A program made the position numbers and the translations under genes. Below are positions 6,594-14,254 of a DNA stretch of 23,267 nucleotides, piece after piece. Position 1 is the stretch's first letter, and every line of letters begins with the position of its first letter. The stretch is from Flavobacteriaceae bacterium UBA2765 (GTDB lineage Bacteria > Bacteroidota > Bacteroidia > Flavobacteriales > Flavobacteriaceae): assembly GCA_002352665.1 (NCBI GenBank), contig DEIV01000108.1:1-23267 (forward strand), read 5' to 3'. The notes beneath the pieces were generated by a model, which ran no database searches, had not been told where the DNA came from, and saw only the letters and a program-made list of their open reading frames with translations.

Positions 6594-6779
6594 TAAGGGT
6601 AATCGTTGTACAAGAGATATAAAACCAGTCAAGAATAATTGATTTAGGCTATTTTTAGGATAGATGCTATCTTCAAATTAAGATAATTTCTGAATTTTTA
6701 AGTTGCTTAAAAGTACTTATTTGTAGTATGATGACCTGTTTTAGTTGATTTAAGGTACTGAAGATTTAGGCAATGGAAT

Positions 6780-6923
6780 TTGGAAAGTATTTTATAGAAA
6801 CGTATTTTTAGGTTTCTTTAATGAAACACAATTAAGAAATAAAGAATCATCAACAAGGTTAGAAACCAATTTAGTGTAAAGTCTAAGCTTTAACTTGTGT
6901 AAACCGTATATCTTAACGAACAT
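6780..6923 (+). repeat. Repeat family B, copy 1 (5'-truncated)
   Basis: From TTGGAAAG (6780) to AACGAACAT (6923) this stretch is nearly the same as 8211-8354 and 9054-9197. The longest invariant runs are the AAAGTATTTTATAGAAACG part and the GGTTAGAAACCAATTTAGTG part. Homology starts abruptly near 6779, and the left third found in copies 2 and 3 is missing. The 186 bp between the acetyltransferase gene and this copy hold no convincing gene. It ends 3 bp before the next ATG. Confidence 0.88.
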
Positions 6924-6926
6924 GAT

Positions 6927-8114
6927 ATGAAACTAAAAACACTATCTATAATACTGTTATTTTATTTGCAAAATTATGCTCAAACTTCTGAATTAATTTT
7001 TCAATCAGGGTTTGAACCAAATACTACTGAAACAACCAGAGGTAATGACATCATTGGTATTGATAATTCAGTAAGTCCACCTAACAATTGGGTTAATGAT
7101 TTAGAAAATCACCCTAATATTGGAAATTTTTCTATCTTTTATGAAGGCGGTGATGATACAATGAGATTTGCAAAAATAGTACAAGATCCGACTGACCCAA
7201 CAAATAAAATATTGCATTATTGGTTAAAATACCCGAATGTTACAGGCACTAAAGGACGTGTCCAATCTGAACTTTATGGAAATAATAACCTAACAGAAAT
7301 GTCTCAAAAAGTGAGAATTTATTTGCCGAATGATTGGAATATTATTAAAAATGCCACAGGAGGAACAGTAGAATGGATGGTTATTATGACCTTATGGAAC
7401 AACGCAGGTTGGACAACTGAAGGAAATCCGTTTAAAATTAGTTTAGGGATTCATAAAAGAAATCCTTGGTCTAGTGATTTAAACTTTAATCTCACGGGTG
7501 ATATAAAAACAACCTATTGGCAACATATTTGGGAGGAAAGTGATTCAAATTATTCTATTCCGGTTGGTCAATGGTTAACTCTTGAAACTTATTTTAAAGA
7601 AGGAAACGCTTCAAACGGACGTTTTGTTTTAGCAGTTACACCGGATGGAGGAACAAGACACATTATTTTTGATGTTACGAATTTCACGCATCATCCATCA
7701 GATACTTCTCCAGACGGAATGAGGCATTATAATCCAATGAAACTATATACTTCTGATGTTGTAATTGATTATGTAAGAAATAATGGAGGAGTATTGCAAT
7801 TGTATTGGGATGATTTTGAAATATGGAAAGACACGAATATTGTATTAAACGTTCCCGAAAATGAAGATTTAAACAATTTTAAATTATTTCCTAACCCTAT
7901 GAGTAATTATTCCATTTTAGAATTTAATAATTCTACAAGTGAAAATCATACATTAAAAATTTATGATATTCAAGGTCGAATAGTGAGAACAATAACGAAC
8001 ATTAAATCAAATCAAGTAATAATAAAAAAAGACAATTTGATTAATGGATTATACTTTTTTCAACTTTACACAAATAAAAAAATAAGTATAGCAGGAAAAT
8101 TGATGATGGAATAA
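6927..8114 (+). CDS. Secreted T9SS protein, probable jelly-roll polysaccharide lyase or binding protein
   Basis: This 395-residue protein has a signal peptide (1-18, cut near YAQ/T) and a C-terminal type A sorting domain (about 318-395: LFPNP at 320-324, IYDIQGRIV, LINGLYFFQLY, final basic strand), so it should cross the outer membrane by type IX secretion. Between them, residues 20-300 are rich in beta-strand patterns with aromatic and charged motifs (GRVQSELYGNN, HKRNPW, WLTLETYFKEG, YWDDFEIWKD), which recall the concanavalin-like jelly-roll fold of polysaccharide lyases such as heparinase-I-like or alginate lyases. I cannot assign the family or substrate. Repeat family B copies flank the gene on both sides. 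Confidence 0.75.
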   Translation: MKLKTLSIILLFYLQNYAQTSELIFQSGFEPNTTETTRGNDIIGIDNSVSPPNNWVNDLENHPNIGNFSIFYEGGDDTMRFAKIVQDPTDPTNKILHYWLKYPNVTGTKGRVQSELYGNNNLTEMSQKVRIYLPNDWNIIKNATGGTVEWMVIMTLWNNAGWTTEGNPFKISLGIHKRNPWSSDLNFNLTGDIKTTYWQHIWEESDSNYSIPVGQWLTLETYFKEGNASNGRFVLAVTPDGGTRHIIFDVTNFTHHPSDTSPDGMRHYNPMKLYTSDVVIDYVRNNGGVLQLYWDDFEIWKDTNIVLNVPENEDLNNFKLFPNPMSNYSILEFNNSTSENHTLKIYDIQGRIVRTITNIKSNQVIIKKDNLINGLYFFQLYTNKKISIAGKLMME

Positions 8115-8127
8115 AGCACTATATATA

Positions 8128-8354
8128 ATAACTAAGCGTTCGTGAGATGCATAGCACCCAACATGAACGCCGTGTTGCTCTATTATAGGTTTCTAATAAA
8201 GGTTATGTATTTGGAAAGTATTTTATAGAAACGTATTTTTAGGTTTCTTTAATGAAATTCATTTAACAAATAAAGAATCATCAACAAGGTTAGAAACCAA
8301 TTTAGTGTAAAGTCTTATCTTTAACTTATGTAAACTAGGTATCTTAACGGACAT
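8128..8354 (+). repeat. Repeat family B, copy 2 (full length)
   Basis: This copy runs from ATAACTAAGC to AACGGACAT and aligns along its length with copy 3 (8971-9197). The left third contains GCGTTCGTG and CATGAACGC (8 of 9 paired), and AGCAcccAACA pairing with TGTTGCT across a short loop. It begins 13 bp after the preceding stop and ends 17 bp before the next ATG, so it fills nearly the whole spacer. Confidence 0.9.
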
Positions 8355-8371
8355 AAAACAAAACAAACTAA

Positions 8372-8974
8372 ATGAATTATCAACTTATTTTTATCTCTCT
8401 GCTTCTAATAACTTCTTGCAAATCGGAAAAGGAAAGTAAAATCCCAAAAAAACACAATCCTTATGAAAATATTGAACAGAATTTAGAAAATGAAAAAGCT
8501 ATTGAATTATATCATCAAGGACTAGTTTTTTACGAAAATGGAAATTTAGAATCTGCAATGGAATCGTTCAACAAATCATTTAAAATCGAAAAAAGTGCTA
8601 TAATCTTAAATGAACTCGGAACAATTGAGTTGGCAAAAAAAGACTACCAAGAAGCTCTTAACTATTTCAACCGAGGAAGAACGCTTGACAGTAATTATTG
8701 GCCAATTTATATCAATGAAGCAAGATGCCATGATAAGCTGACTGAATTTAAAAAGGCGGAAAATATACTTTTAAAACTAAAGGAACTTAGTAATTCTGAA
8801 TATTGGATTACCTATGCCAACTATGATTTGGCCAAAATATATTTTAACAGTAAACAAGGTTGTGAAAAAGTTTATGAATTTATAGAGAAAGCTAAGAGCA
8901 TGGCTTCGGATCCTGAATTGAGTGAACAATATTTGAATTTCAAAAGTCATGTGACAAAAAACTGTGGCCAATAA
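8372..8974 (+). CDS. TPR-repeat lipoprotein
   Basis: This 200-residue protein starts with a lipoprotein signal (hydrophobic 4-14, lipobox ITSC with Cys16), so it is probably anchored to a membrane from the periplasmic side. Residues 42-140 form tetratricopeptide repeats (AIELYHQGLVFYENGNLESAMESF, then AIILNELGTIELAKKDYQEALNYF, then WPIYINEARCHDKLTEFKKAE), which usually hold protein partners. There are two further cysteines near the end (about 159 and 198). The partner is unknown. The gene lies exactly between repeat B copies 2 and 3, and its last codon touches copy 3. Confidence 0.85.
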   Translation: MNYQLIFISLLLITSCKSEKESKIPKKHNPYENIEQNLENEKAIELYHQGLVFYENGNLESAMESFNKSFKIEKSAIILNELGTIELAKKDYQEALNYFNRGRTLDSNYWPIYINEARCHDKLTEFKKAENILLKLKELSNSEYWITYANYDLAKIYFNSKQGCEKVYEFIEKAKSMASDPELSEQYLNFKSHVTKNCGQ

Positions 8975-9197
8975 CTAAGCATTCGTGTAGTACAAAGCAC
9001 CCAACATAAGCGCCGTGTTGCTCTATTATGGGTTTCTCGTAAAGGTTATGTAATTGGAAAGTATTTTATAGAAACGTATTTTTAGGTTTCTTTAATGAAA
9101 CACAATTAAGAAATAAAGAATCATCAACAAGGTTAGAAACCAATTTAGTGTAAAGTCTCATCTTTAACTTGTATAAAACGTGCATCTTAACGGACAT
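8971..9197 (+). repeat. Repeat family B, copy 3 (full length)
   Basis: This copy begins inside the last codons of the TPR gene (ATAACTAAGC, 8971-8980) and ends at GGACAT (9197). It aligns with copy 2 over 227 bp, with most differences in the left hairpin (GCATTCGTG here, GCGTTCGTG there) and in the 30 bp before the right end. The right edge is the same as in the other copies. Confidence 0.9.
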
Positions 9198-9238
9198 ATA
9201 AACCTATTTTGAATAGTAGTAATTTCGGGGAGGTATTA

Positions 9239-9322
9239 ATGAAAAAAAATAAAATATGGGGAGCTCAGAGATTGAAATTAGGTGAATTTGTTTTCTCCCA
9301 TTCTAAGCCATTTGAAAAATGA
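9239..9322 (+). CDS. Possible 27-residue leader ORF coupled to the YcxB-like gene
   Basis: An ATG follows the purine-rich GGGGAGG (9227-9233) at a good spacing. The frame codes for 27 residues (MKKNKIWGAQ and onward) and ends TGA at 9320-9322, overlapping the ATG of the next gene at 9319. The overlap suggests translational coupling. It is too short to judge by composition and may be a chance frame. Confidence 0.35.
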   Translation: MKKNKIWGAQRLKLGEFVFSHSKPFEK

Positions 9323-9852
9323 AACTTGAGTATGTAATAGAAGAAAATGATTTTTTAGACTTTCAGCTGTTCACAGCTTCGAAATCTAAAAGAATTAATA
9401 AAAAGAAGAAAAACGGTTGGTTACTACTGACAATTTCAGCCATAGTCATGGGTATATATTTTTATATGAACCAAAATATGCTAATGACAATATACTTTGG
9501 AATTGTTTCTTTGACTTGTGGACTATTTTATCCGAAATATTTTAAATGGAGATATAAAAAGCACTACAAAGCTTATATAAATGAAAACTATTCTAAAAGA
9601 TTTGGACTGATAGAAATTATTGAAATTAATGACAACTATATACTTTCAAAAGATAAAATAGGAGAAGGAAAAATTAAATTATCGGAAATCGAAACAATTA
9701 ATGAAACAGGCAATCATTTCTTTTTAAAAGTCTCAACTGGCATGTCACTAATTATACCCAAAGACAGGATTAACAATCCAAACAAAGTTAGGTCTGAATT
9801 TGAAAAATTAGGATTAAAAATAAATAATGAACTGAATTGGAAATGGAAATAA
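9319..9852 (+). CDS. YcxB-like membrane protein
   Basis: This 177-residue protein has an N-terminal MKLEYVIEENDFLDFQLFTASKS segment, two membrane spans (about 34-51 and 55-71) and a soluble C-terminal domain of strands (SKRFGLIEIIEINDNYILSKDK, then GEGKIKLSEIETINETGNHFFLKVS). That layout is the YcxB-like family, whose C-terminal part resembles a small PH-like beta domain and whose function is unknown. It follows repeat B copy 3 but is not closed by a fourth copy, so it may mark the right edge of that array. The ATG overlaps the small ORF before it. Confidence 0.75.
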   Translation: MKLEYVIEENDFLDFQLFTASKSKRINKKKKNGWLLLTISAIVMGIYFYMNQNMLMTIYFGIVSLTCGLFYPKYFKWRYKKHYKAYINENYSKRFGLIEIIEINDNYILSKDKIGEGKIKLSEIETINETGNHFFLKVSTGMSLIIPKDRINNPNKVRSEFEKLGLKINNELNWKWK

Positions 9853-10008
9853 AAACTTGCTGCAAGCAAAACCTGTGATAAAAAACATAAATGGCAATGA
9901 CAGAAGAGAGAATATTTAAATAATTTACTTAAAAGAATAGGTTTGCTATCCAAAGTATTAATAAAAGAATTCAATCGCTATCAAATAGAATACAGTACTT
10001 AAACAACC

Positions 10009-10119
10009 ATGATAGAAGACCATTCCATAATTAAGAAAAAACAATTATTCCTGCTTAAAAATGTAGCATATCTTGGTAGCATAGATTTCATTGAAAAAAT
10101 AAAACAAATCCAATCTTAA
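10009..10119 (+). CDS. Possible 36-residue ORF before the methyltransferase
   Basis: This frame begins MIEDHSIIKKKQ and ends IEKIKQIQS. Its stop lies one base before the methyltransferase ATG at 10121, and an in-frame stop sits just upstream of its ATG. The amphipathic composition looks protein-like. The 268-bp spacer between 9853 and 10120 holds nothing else I recognise. It could also be the last piece of a lost gene. Confidence 0.3.
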   Translation: MIEDHSIIKKKQLFLLKNVAYLGSIDFIEKIKQIQS

Positions 10120-10120
10120 A

Positions 10121-10750
10121 ATGATTTGTACACTTTGTAGTTCGGCACTTATAAATAAAAAGGATGCGTATTATTATAATTGTAACATTTGTAAAGCAAT
10201 TGTAAAAGATGAAAAATATTACTTGACAGCTGACAAAGAAAAAGCAAGATATATAACGCACAACAATGACGTAAATGATATTAGGTATCAAAACTTTGTA
10301 TTGCCGATTACCAATTATGTAATTGAGAAATTCTTACCAGAGCAAAAAGGACTAGATTTTGGTAGTGGTACCGGTCCAGTTATTTCAAGAATGCTCATGA
10401 AGAAAGGCTATGATATTGTTCAATATGATCCATTCTTTGCTCCTAATCGAAACTTATTGAATAATATGTATGATTATATCTTTAGCTGTGAGGTATTTGA
10501 ACATTTTTATAAGCCCAAACTAGAAATTGACAGACTTACATCCTTATTAAAAGTTAACGGCATGTTGATTATTATGACATTGTTATATAATGACCAGATT
10601 GATTTCAATACGTGGCATTATCGAAAAGACCCTACACATGTTTTTATATATAGAAAAGAAACAATCGAATATATTGCGAATAAAAAGAAACTTGAAATTG
10701 ATATTTTAACAGACAGATTCATAGTGTTAAGAAAAACCGACTACAATTAA
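10121..10750 (+). CDS. SAM-dependent methyltransferase with N-terminal zinc ribbon
   Basis: This 209-residue protein carries two CxxC pairs (C3-C6 and C21-C24) that should bind one zinc ion, followed by a class I methyltransferase fold. Motif I, the S-adenosylmethionine loop, is GLDFGSGTG (77-85), and an acidic residue after the second strand is D103. SCEVFEHF (122-129) and WHYRKDPTHVFIY (165-177) are typical of the Methyltransf_23/UbiG-like group. The substrate is unknown; zinc-ribbon members can act on protein, RNA or sugar intermediates. The gene stands alone between the YcxB-like gene and block C. Confidence 0.82.
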   Translation: MICTLCSSALINKKDAYYYNCNICKAIVKDEKYYLTADKEKARYITHNNDVNDIRYQNFVLPITNYVIEKFLPEQKGLDFGSGTGPVISRMLMKKGYDIVQYDPFFAPNRNLLNNMYDYIFSCEVFEHFYKPKLEIDRLTSLLKVNGMLIIMTLLYNDQIDFNTWHYRKDPTHVFIYRKETIEYIANKKKLEIDILTDRFIVLRKTDYN

Positions 10751-10772
10751 GAACTTTGATTAAAACATATAG

Positions 10773-10814
10773 AATTTCACTATTTTTAACCCTAAATTAG
10801 GGTTGATGTGATTC
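10773..10814 (+). repeat. Repeat family C, copy 1, with palindrome
   Basis: This 42-bp element runs AATTTCACTATTTTTAACC and so on to GATTC. It holds the perfect palindrome AACCCTAAATTAGGGTT (10788-10804, arms of 8). It lies 19 bp before the next start codon. The same element occurs before two further genes in this block. Confidence 0.85.
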
Positions 10815-10833
10815 TCCTGTTAATTAACATTTT

Positions 10834-12159
10834 ATGAAACAGAAAACTAAAAATTTTTTAGTAATTATTTTGATTTTAGTAGTAACTATAAATTGTTCTA
10901 ATTCATCTTCACAGGATAAGAACAAAAAATTTACAGAATGGGCCATGAAAAACTCGCAGAAAATGGAGACCATTGAATTATCTGAAAATCATTCCGACTT
11001 AAATTCATTAAAGCAAATTGTTGGAACATCAGAAGTAGTTTGTCTTGGAGAAAATAGACACGATATCCACGAGCAGTTTAAGTTAAAACATAGATTTATA
11101 AAATATCTTGTTGAAGAAATGAATTTTAGAACATTTGTATTAGAAGCGAGTTTTCCATATTCAAACAAAATAAATGATTATATTCTTAATGGAAACGGTA
11201 ATATTGATGAACTAATGGCAGATATGCCTGGGTGGTTTTTGTGGGACACCCAAGAAATGACGAAAATATTAAATTGGTTAAGAGATTTTAATCAAAATCC
11301 TAAAAACAAAAAAAAAGTAAATTTTTATGGAATTGATATTGTTGCACCAAATAATGCACTTGACCAGATATTTGAATACTTACAAAAAATAGATAAAACT
11401 TATTTCGAGAAAATTCAAAACAACAATTTTGCTCGAAATATAATTGAAGATACACATTGGCAAACATCTTTGCAACGTTATTCAGATCTTTCACAAGAAG
11501 AAAGACAAATTTTGATAAAAAATTACAATGAACTGTATCAACATCTAAAACAAAATGAAATAAATTACATTGCTAACTCTTCTGATAGTGAATATAACTG
11601 GATTTTAAAGCTTTCTTATGCTGCAAATGAAGCGAACAAAATGTTTACGGAAAAAGAAAGATTCAATATGGGATTAATTCGAGATAATGCAATGGCAAAT
11701 ATTTCTTTGTGGATAAAAGAGAGAAATGAGAAATTAATTATTTGGGCTCATAATGTTCATATAGCCAAGTCAGAATTCACAATGAATATGTTTCCAGAAA
11801 ACCCAATTCAAGGCATGGGATATGTTTTACATCAAGAACTTAAAGATAAAATGATTTCTATTGGTGCTTCATTTAATCAAGGAGCGTTTCAAAATGAAAA
11901 TATAACTTTTAAACCTGCCGAAGAATACACCATTGATGGCACTCTTACAAAACTAAAAATTGATTACTTTATTCTTAATTTTAAAGGGAAATCAGAAAAT
12001 GAAGAAGTTAAAAGGTGGTTAAGTACTGACCATGTAATTCGTGGACAAAATTTTGAAATGACTTGTATACCGAAGAAATCTTTTGATGCTATGTTTTTCA
12101 CAAATACTATTTCAAAAGTTAATTACAATTCAACAACACTTGAAAGATTGAGAAATTGA
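10834..12159 (+). CDS. Erythromycin-esterase-like lipoprotein
   Basis: This 441-residue protein belongs to the erythromycin esterase superfamily, whose founder hydrolyses the macrolide lactone. Motifs seen are LGENRHDIHE (71-80, with the expected Glu73 and His76), FVLEASFPYS (101-110), MPGWFLWDTQEM (131-142), IRDNAMANISLW (282-293) and IIWAHNVHIAKS (302-313, His306). A lipoprotein signal precedes the domain (hydrophobic 8-18, Cys21), so the enzyme is exported and membrane-bound, unlike the cytoplasmic resistance esterases EreA and EreB. Many members of this fold have other substrates, and macrolide resistance is not implied. Repeat C copies lie before this gene and before the next. Confidence 0.85.
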   Translation: MKQKTKNFLVIILILVVTINCSNSSSQDKNKKFTEWAMKNSQKMETIELSENHSDLNSLKQIVGTSEVVCLGENRHDIHEQFKLKHRFIKYLVEEMNFRTFVLEASFPYSNKINDYILNGNGNIDELMADMPGWFLWDTQEMTKILNWLRDFNQNPKNKKKVNFYGIDIVAPNNALDQIFEYLQKIDKTYFEKIQNNNFARNIIEDTHWQTSLQRYSDLSQEERQILIKNYNELYQHLKQNEINYIANSSDSEYNWILKLSYAANEANKMFTEKERFNMGLIRDNAMANISLWIKERNEKLIIWAHNVHIAKSEFTMNMFPENPIQGMGYVLHQELKDKMISIGASFNQGAFQNENITFKPAEEYTIDGTLTKLKIDYFILNFKGKSENEEVKRWLSTDHVIRGQNFEMTCIPKKSFDAMFFTNTISKVNYNSTTLERLRN

Positions 12160-12212
12160 AAAGAAATGAGAAAAAACGCCCTAAAACAAAGAATTATGCA
12201 AAAAACAATTAA

Positions 12213-12231
12213 AATTTCACTATTTTTAACC
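12213..12231 (+). repeat. Repeat family C, copy 2 (left half only)
   Basis: AATTTCACTATTTTTAACC matches the first 19 bases of copies 1 and 3 exactly. The palindrome and the GATGnGATTC end are lost and replaced by unrelated sequence. It lies 47 bp before the next start codon. Confidence 0.75.
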
Positions 12232-12278
12232 AAAGAGCTTCTATAGTTTTCATTATATAAAACAATACAAGAATTTGA

Positions 12279-13919
12279 ATGGAGAAAAGAATTTACATTA
12301 AAGACTGGTTAGAATTAAAACCATATAAAAAACAAACAGAAACAGATAGTTATTACCTCAAAATTTGTAATGTTATTAAAAGAGCTATTACAACTAATAG
12401 ACAATCCTTTGTCTTACAAAAGTATTTAAACAAAAAATATATTGATTATTTAGCGTGCTTTTTAACCTCTTATCTTGAAGATATAATATCTGAAACAAAT
12501 ATTTGGAACTCTTTTGTAAAAAAACATCAACTATTGTACAAGAAACAACTTCCGTTTTATATTTTAGATGAATATTATGAAAAAGAAATAAATCCTCAGG
12601 ACATAAGTTTTTTAATTTGGTATTTTCTTAATACAGTACAAGAAGATATATTTATTTTACCTTTTAACGATTTTATTGTTGAAACAGCAGAAAAAGTAAT
12701 GGAAGTGTTCGATAATGCTTGGGAATACGCTCCAGAGAATGAATATTTACAATCGGTTTATCAAATAAGTGAGAATGAAGCCGACTATTATGTTGCACGT
12801 AATTTGATTGACACAATTTTATTTAAAACATATCTATTTTATCCTGACACCATATTGAAGTTACAGGAGCAAGAATTGGAAATAATTGAAGATGGCAAGG
12901 ATAATGAGGATATTATGATGTTCTTAAACGAAAATAGAGATAGTACTCTACATAAAACTCACACTCGATTGCTTAGTTTAAAGGGAAAAGAATGGTCTTC
13001 TGAAATATTAGGAAATAACCATCAACTACATAAAGATTTTTTAAGTATTCCACCAAGGATAAGGGGTTTCTTTTTGTACAAAGGGCAAGACAATAATAGT
13101 ATTTTTATTGAGCATATTGCATCAAGCAAAAAATTTAATTTAACAAAAAAATCTTTTGACCAATCAGATACTTTAAAAGAAGTGGATACAATATTGTATA
13201 TGGGTATTGCTCAATGGAAGGATGAATGGTGGTTTTCTGGTGTGTTTTTCCAACAACCATTCAATCCTGATTTAATTTTAGACGAAAAGAATTCATTAGA
13301 AAGTAGAATGGTTGTTAATTTTATAGACCATCAAAAAAAAGAAACTGATAAATTGCTTGAAATGCAATTAACAGCTTTTAAAGACTTTAACAATGGTTTG
13401 CCAATAGCGTTTATGCCTTCCCAAGAAATTGATAATTATGTCAAAAATTATACAGAGTATTTCAATAATTCATTAGGCTTATCTCCCAAAGAAAAGGAGG
13501 AAGCAAAACAAAGAGCCAAGAATGATGGCTTTTTTGGAACAGAAGAAGATCCAAAAAATTATTCTGAAGTATCAGAAACCGGTTTGGTATTTTTTAATCC
13601 TAAAAGTGGAGTTGAAATTGCTTTGGCTGTGAATTCTGCTTTTCCTTTACCCAATAATCCTTTCTTTAGTGTTGAAGAAAGCGAAGATGATATTATGTTA
13701 TTATTAATATCTGATGAAATGTCAACAGAATTGGCTATGTTTTGTATTGATAACTGCAAAAGTGATTTGCCATTTTTCAATGAAGGTATAGGAAAAAGGT
13801 ATTTAGATGATATTGATTTTTTACTACGTTTTTGGAAAAAAGATACCTATTTTACCAAACCTTCAATAACGTATACAGGACAAGACAAACTGCCAACAGG
13901 TGGCAAAGGCCTTCTATAA
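12279..13919 (+). CDS. DUF3843-like protein of unknown function
   Basis: This 546-residue protein has no signal peptide or clear membrane span. It opens with RIYIKDWLELKPY and TDSYYLKICNVI, which look like the start of DUF3843, a Bacteroidota family without known function. It is rich in aromatic and acidic residues, with a Lys/Glu-rich helix near 400-410 (SPKEKEEAKQRAKND). The end, TYTGQDKLPTGGKGLL, is a conserved-looking tail. Repeat C copy 2 lies 47 bp upstream, and a short hairpin with a T run follows 36 bp after the stop. The coding call is secure from length and composition; the family name is from memory of its opening motif. Confidence 0.6.
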   Translation: MEKRIYIKDWLELKPYKKQTETDSYYLKICNVIKRAITTNRQSFVLQKYLNKKYIDYLACFLTSYLEDIISETNIWNSFVKKHQLLYKKQLPFYILDEYYEKEINPQDISFLIWYFLNTVQEDIFILPFNDFIVETAEKVMEVFDNAWEYAPENEYLQSVYQISENEADYYVARNLIDTILFKTYLFYPDTILKLQEQELEIIEDGKDNEDIMMFLNENRDSTLHKTHTRLLSLKGKEWSSEILGNNHQLHKDFLSIPPRIRGFFLYKGQDNNSIFIEHIASSKKFNLTKKSFDQSDTLKEVDTILYMGIAQWKDEWWFSGVFFQQPFNPDLILDEKNSLESRMVVNFIDHQKKETDKLLEMQLTAFKDFNNGLPIAFMPSQEIDNYVKNYTEYFNNSLGLSPKEKEEAKQRAKNDGFFGTEEDPKNYSEVSETGLVFFNPKSGVEIALAVNSAFPLPNNPFFSVEESEDDIMLLLISDEMSTELAMFCIDNCKSDLPFFNEGIGKRYLDDIDFLLRFWKKDTYFTKPSITYTGQDKLPTGGKGLL

Positions 13920-13955
13920 AAAGCACTAGCTGAGCAATCATTGTACTACTTTACG

Positions 13956-13978
13956 TGCCTTTTGGCAGGAGGTTTTTT
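13956..13978 (+). terminator. Weak terminator-like hairpin
   Basis: TGCC (13956-13959), TTTT and GGCA (13964-13967) form a 4-bp stem. TTTTTT (13973-13978) follows 5 bases later. The stem is short and the T run is not adjacent, so this is weak support for termination after the DUF3843-like gene. Confidence 0.25.
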
Positions 13979-14070
13979 GTTTTCTCATAATTATGTTTTT
14001 GGAGTGTTGAATTGTTGATCATTCTTAAGATCTGACAGATTGATATTCAATTAATGAATACTAAATATAA

Positions 14071-14117
14071 CTTGTTCCGCATCTCTACCTGCCGGTTAGC
14101 AGGTTTGGAAGAACAAG
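14071..14117. repeat. Nested inverted repeat
   Basis: CTTGTTC (14071-14077) pairs with GAACAAG (14111-14117). Inside it, ACCTGC (14087-14092) pairs with GCAGGT (14099-14104) around a 6-nt loop. The GC-rich CCTGCCGG core stands out from the AT-rich surroundings and resembles dispersed palindromes in flavobacterial genomes. The rest of the 335-bp spacer 13920-14254 holds only this, the weak hairpin before it and repeat C copy 3. Confidence 0.55.
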
Positions 14118-14186
14118 CAGGCTATAGGCAAGATTCTAAGTTAATCTTTACTAATAAAATTGGACTTGAACTTCTTATTTAATGCT

Positions 14187-14228
14187 AATTTCACTATTTT
14201 TAACCCTAAAATAGGATTGATGAGATTC
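14187..14228 (+). repeat. Repeat family C, copy 3
   Basis: This 42-bp element matches copy 1 except in a few bases. The palindrome AACCCTAAAATAGGATT has one arm mismatch and an altered centre. It lies 26 bp before the ATG at 14255. Confidence 0.85.
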
Positions 14229-14254
14229 GCCCCTTAACATTAATTAAAAAAAAC

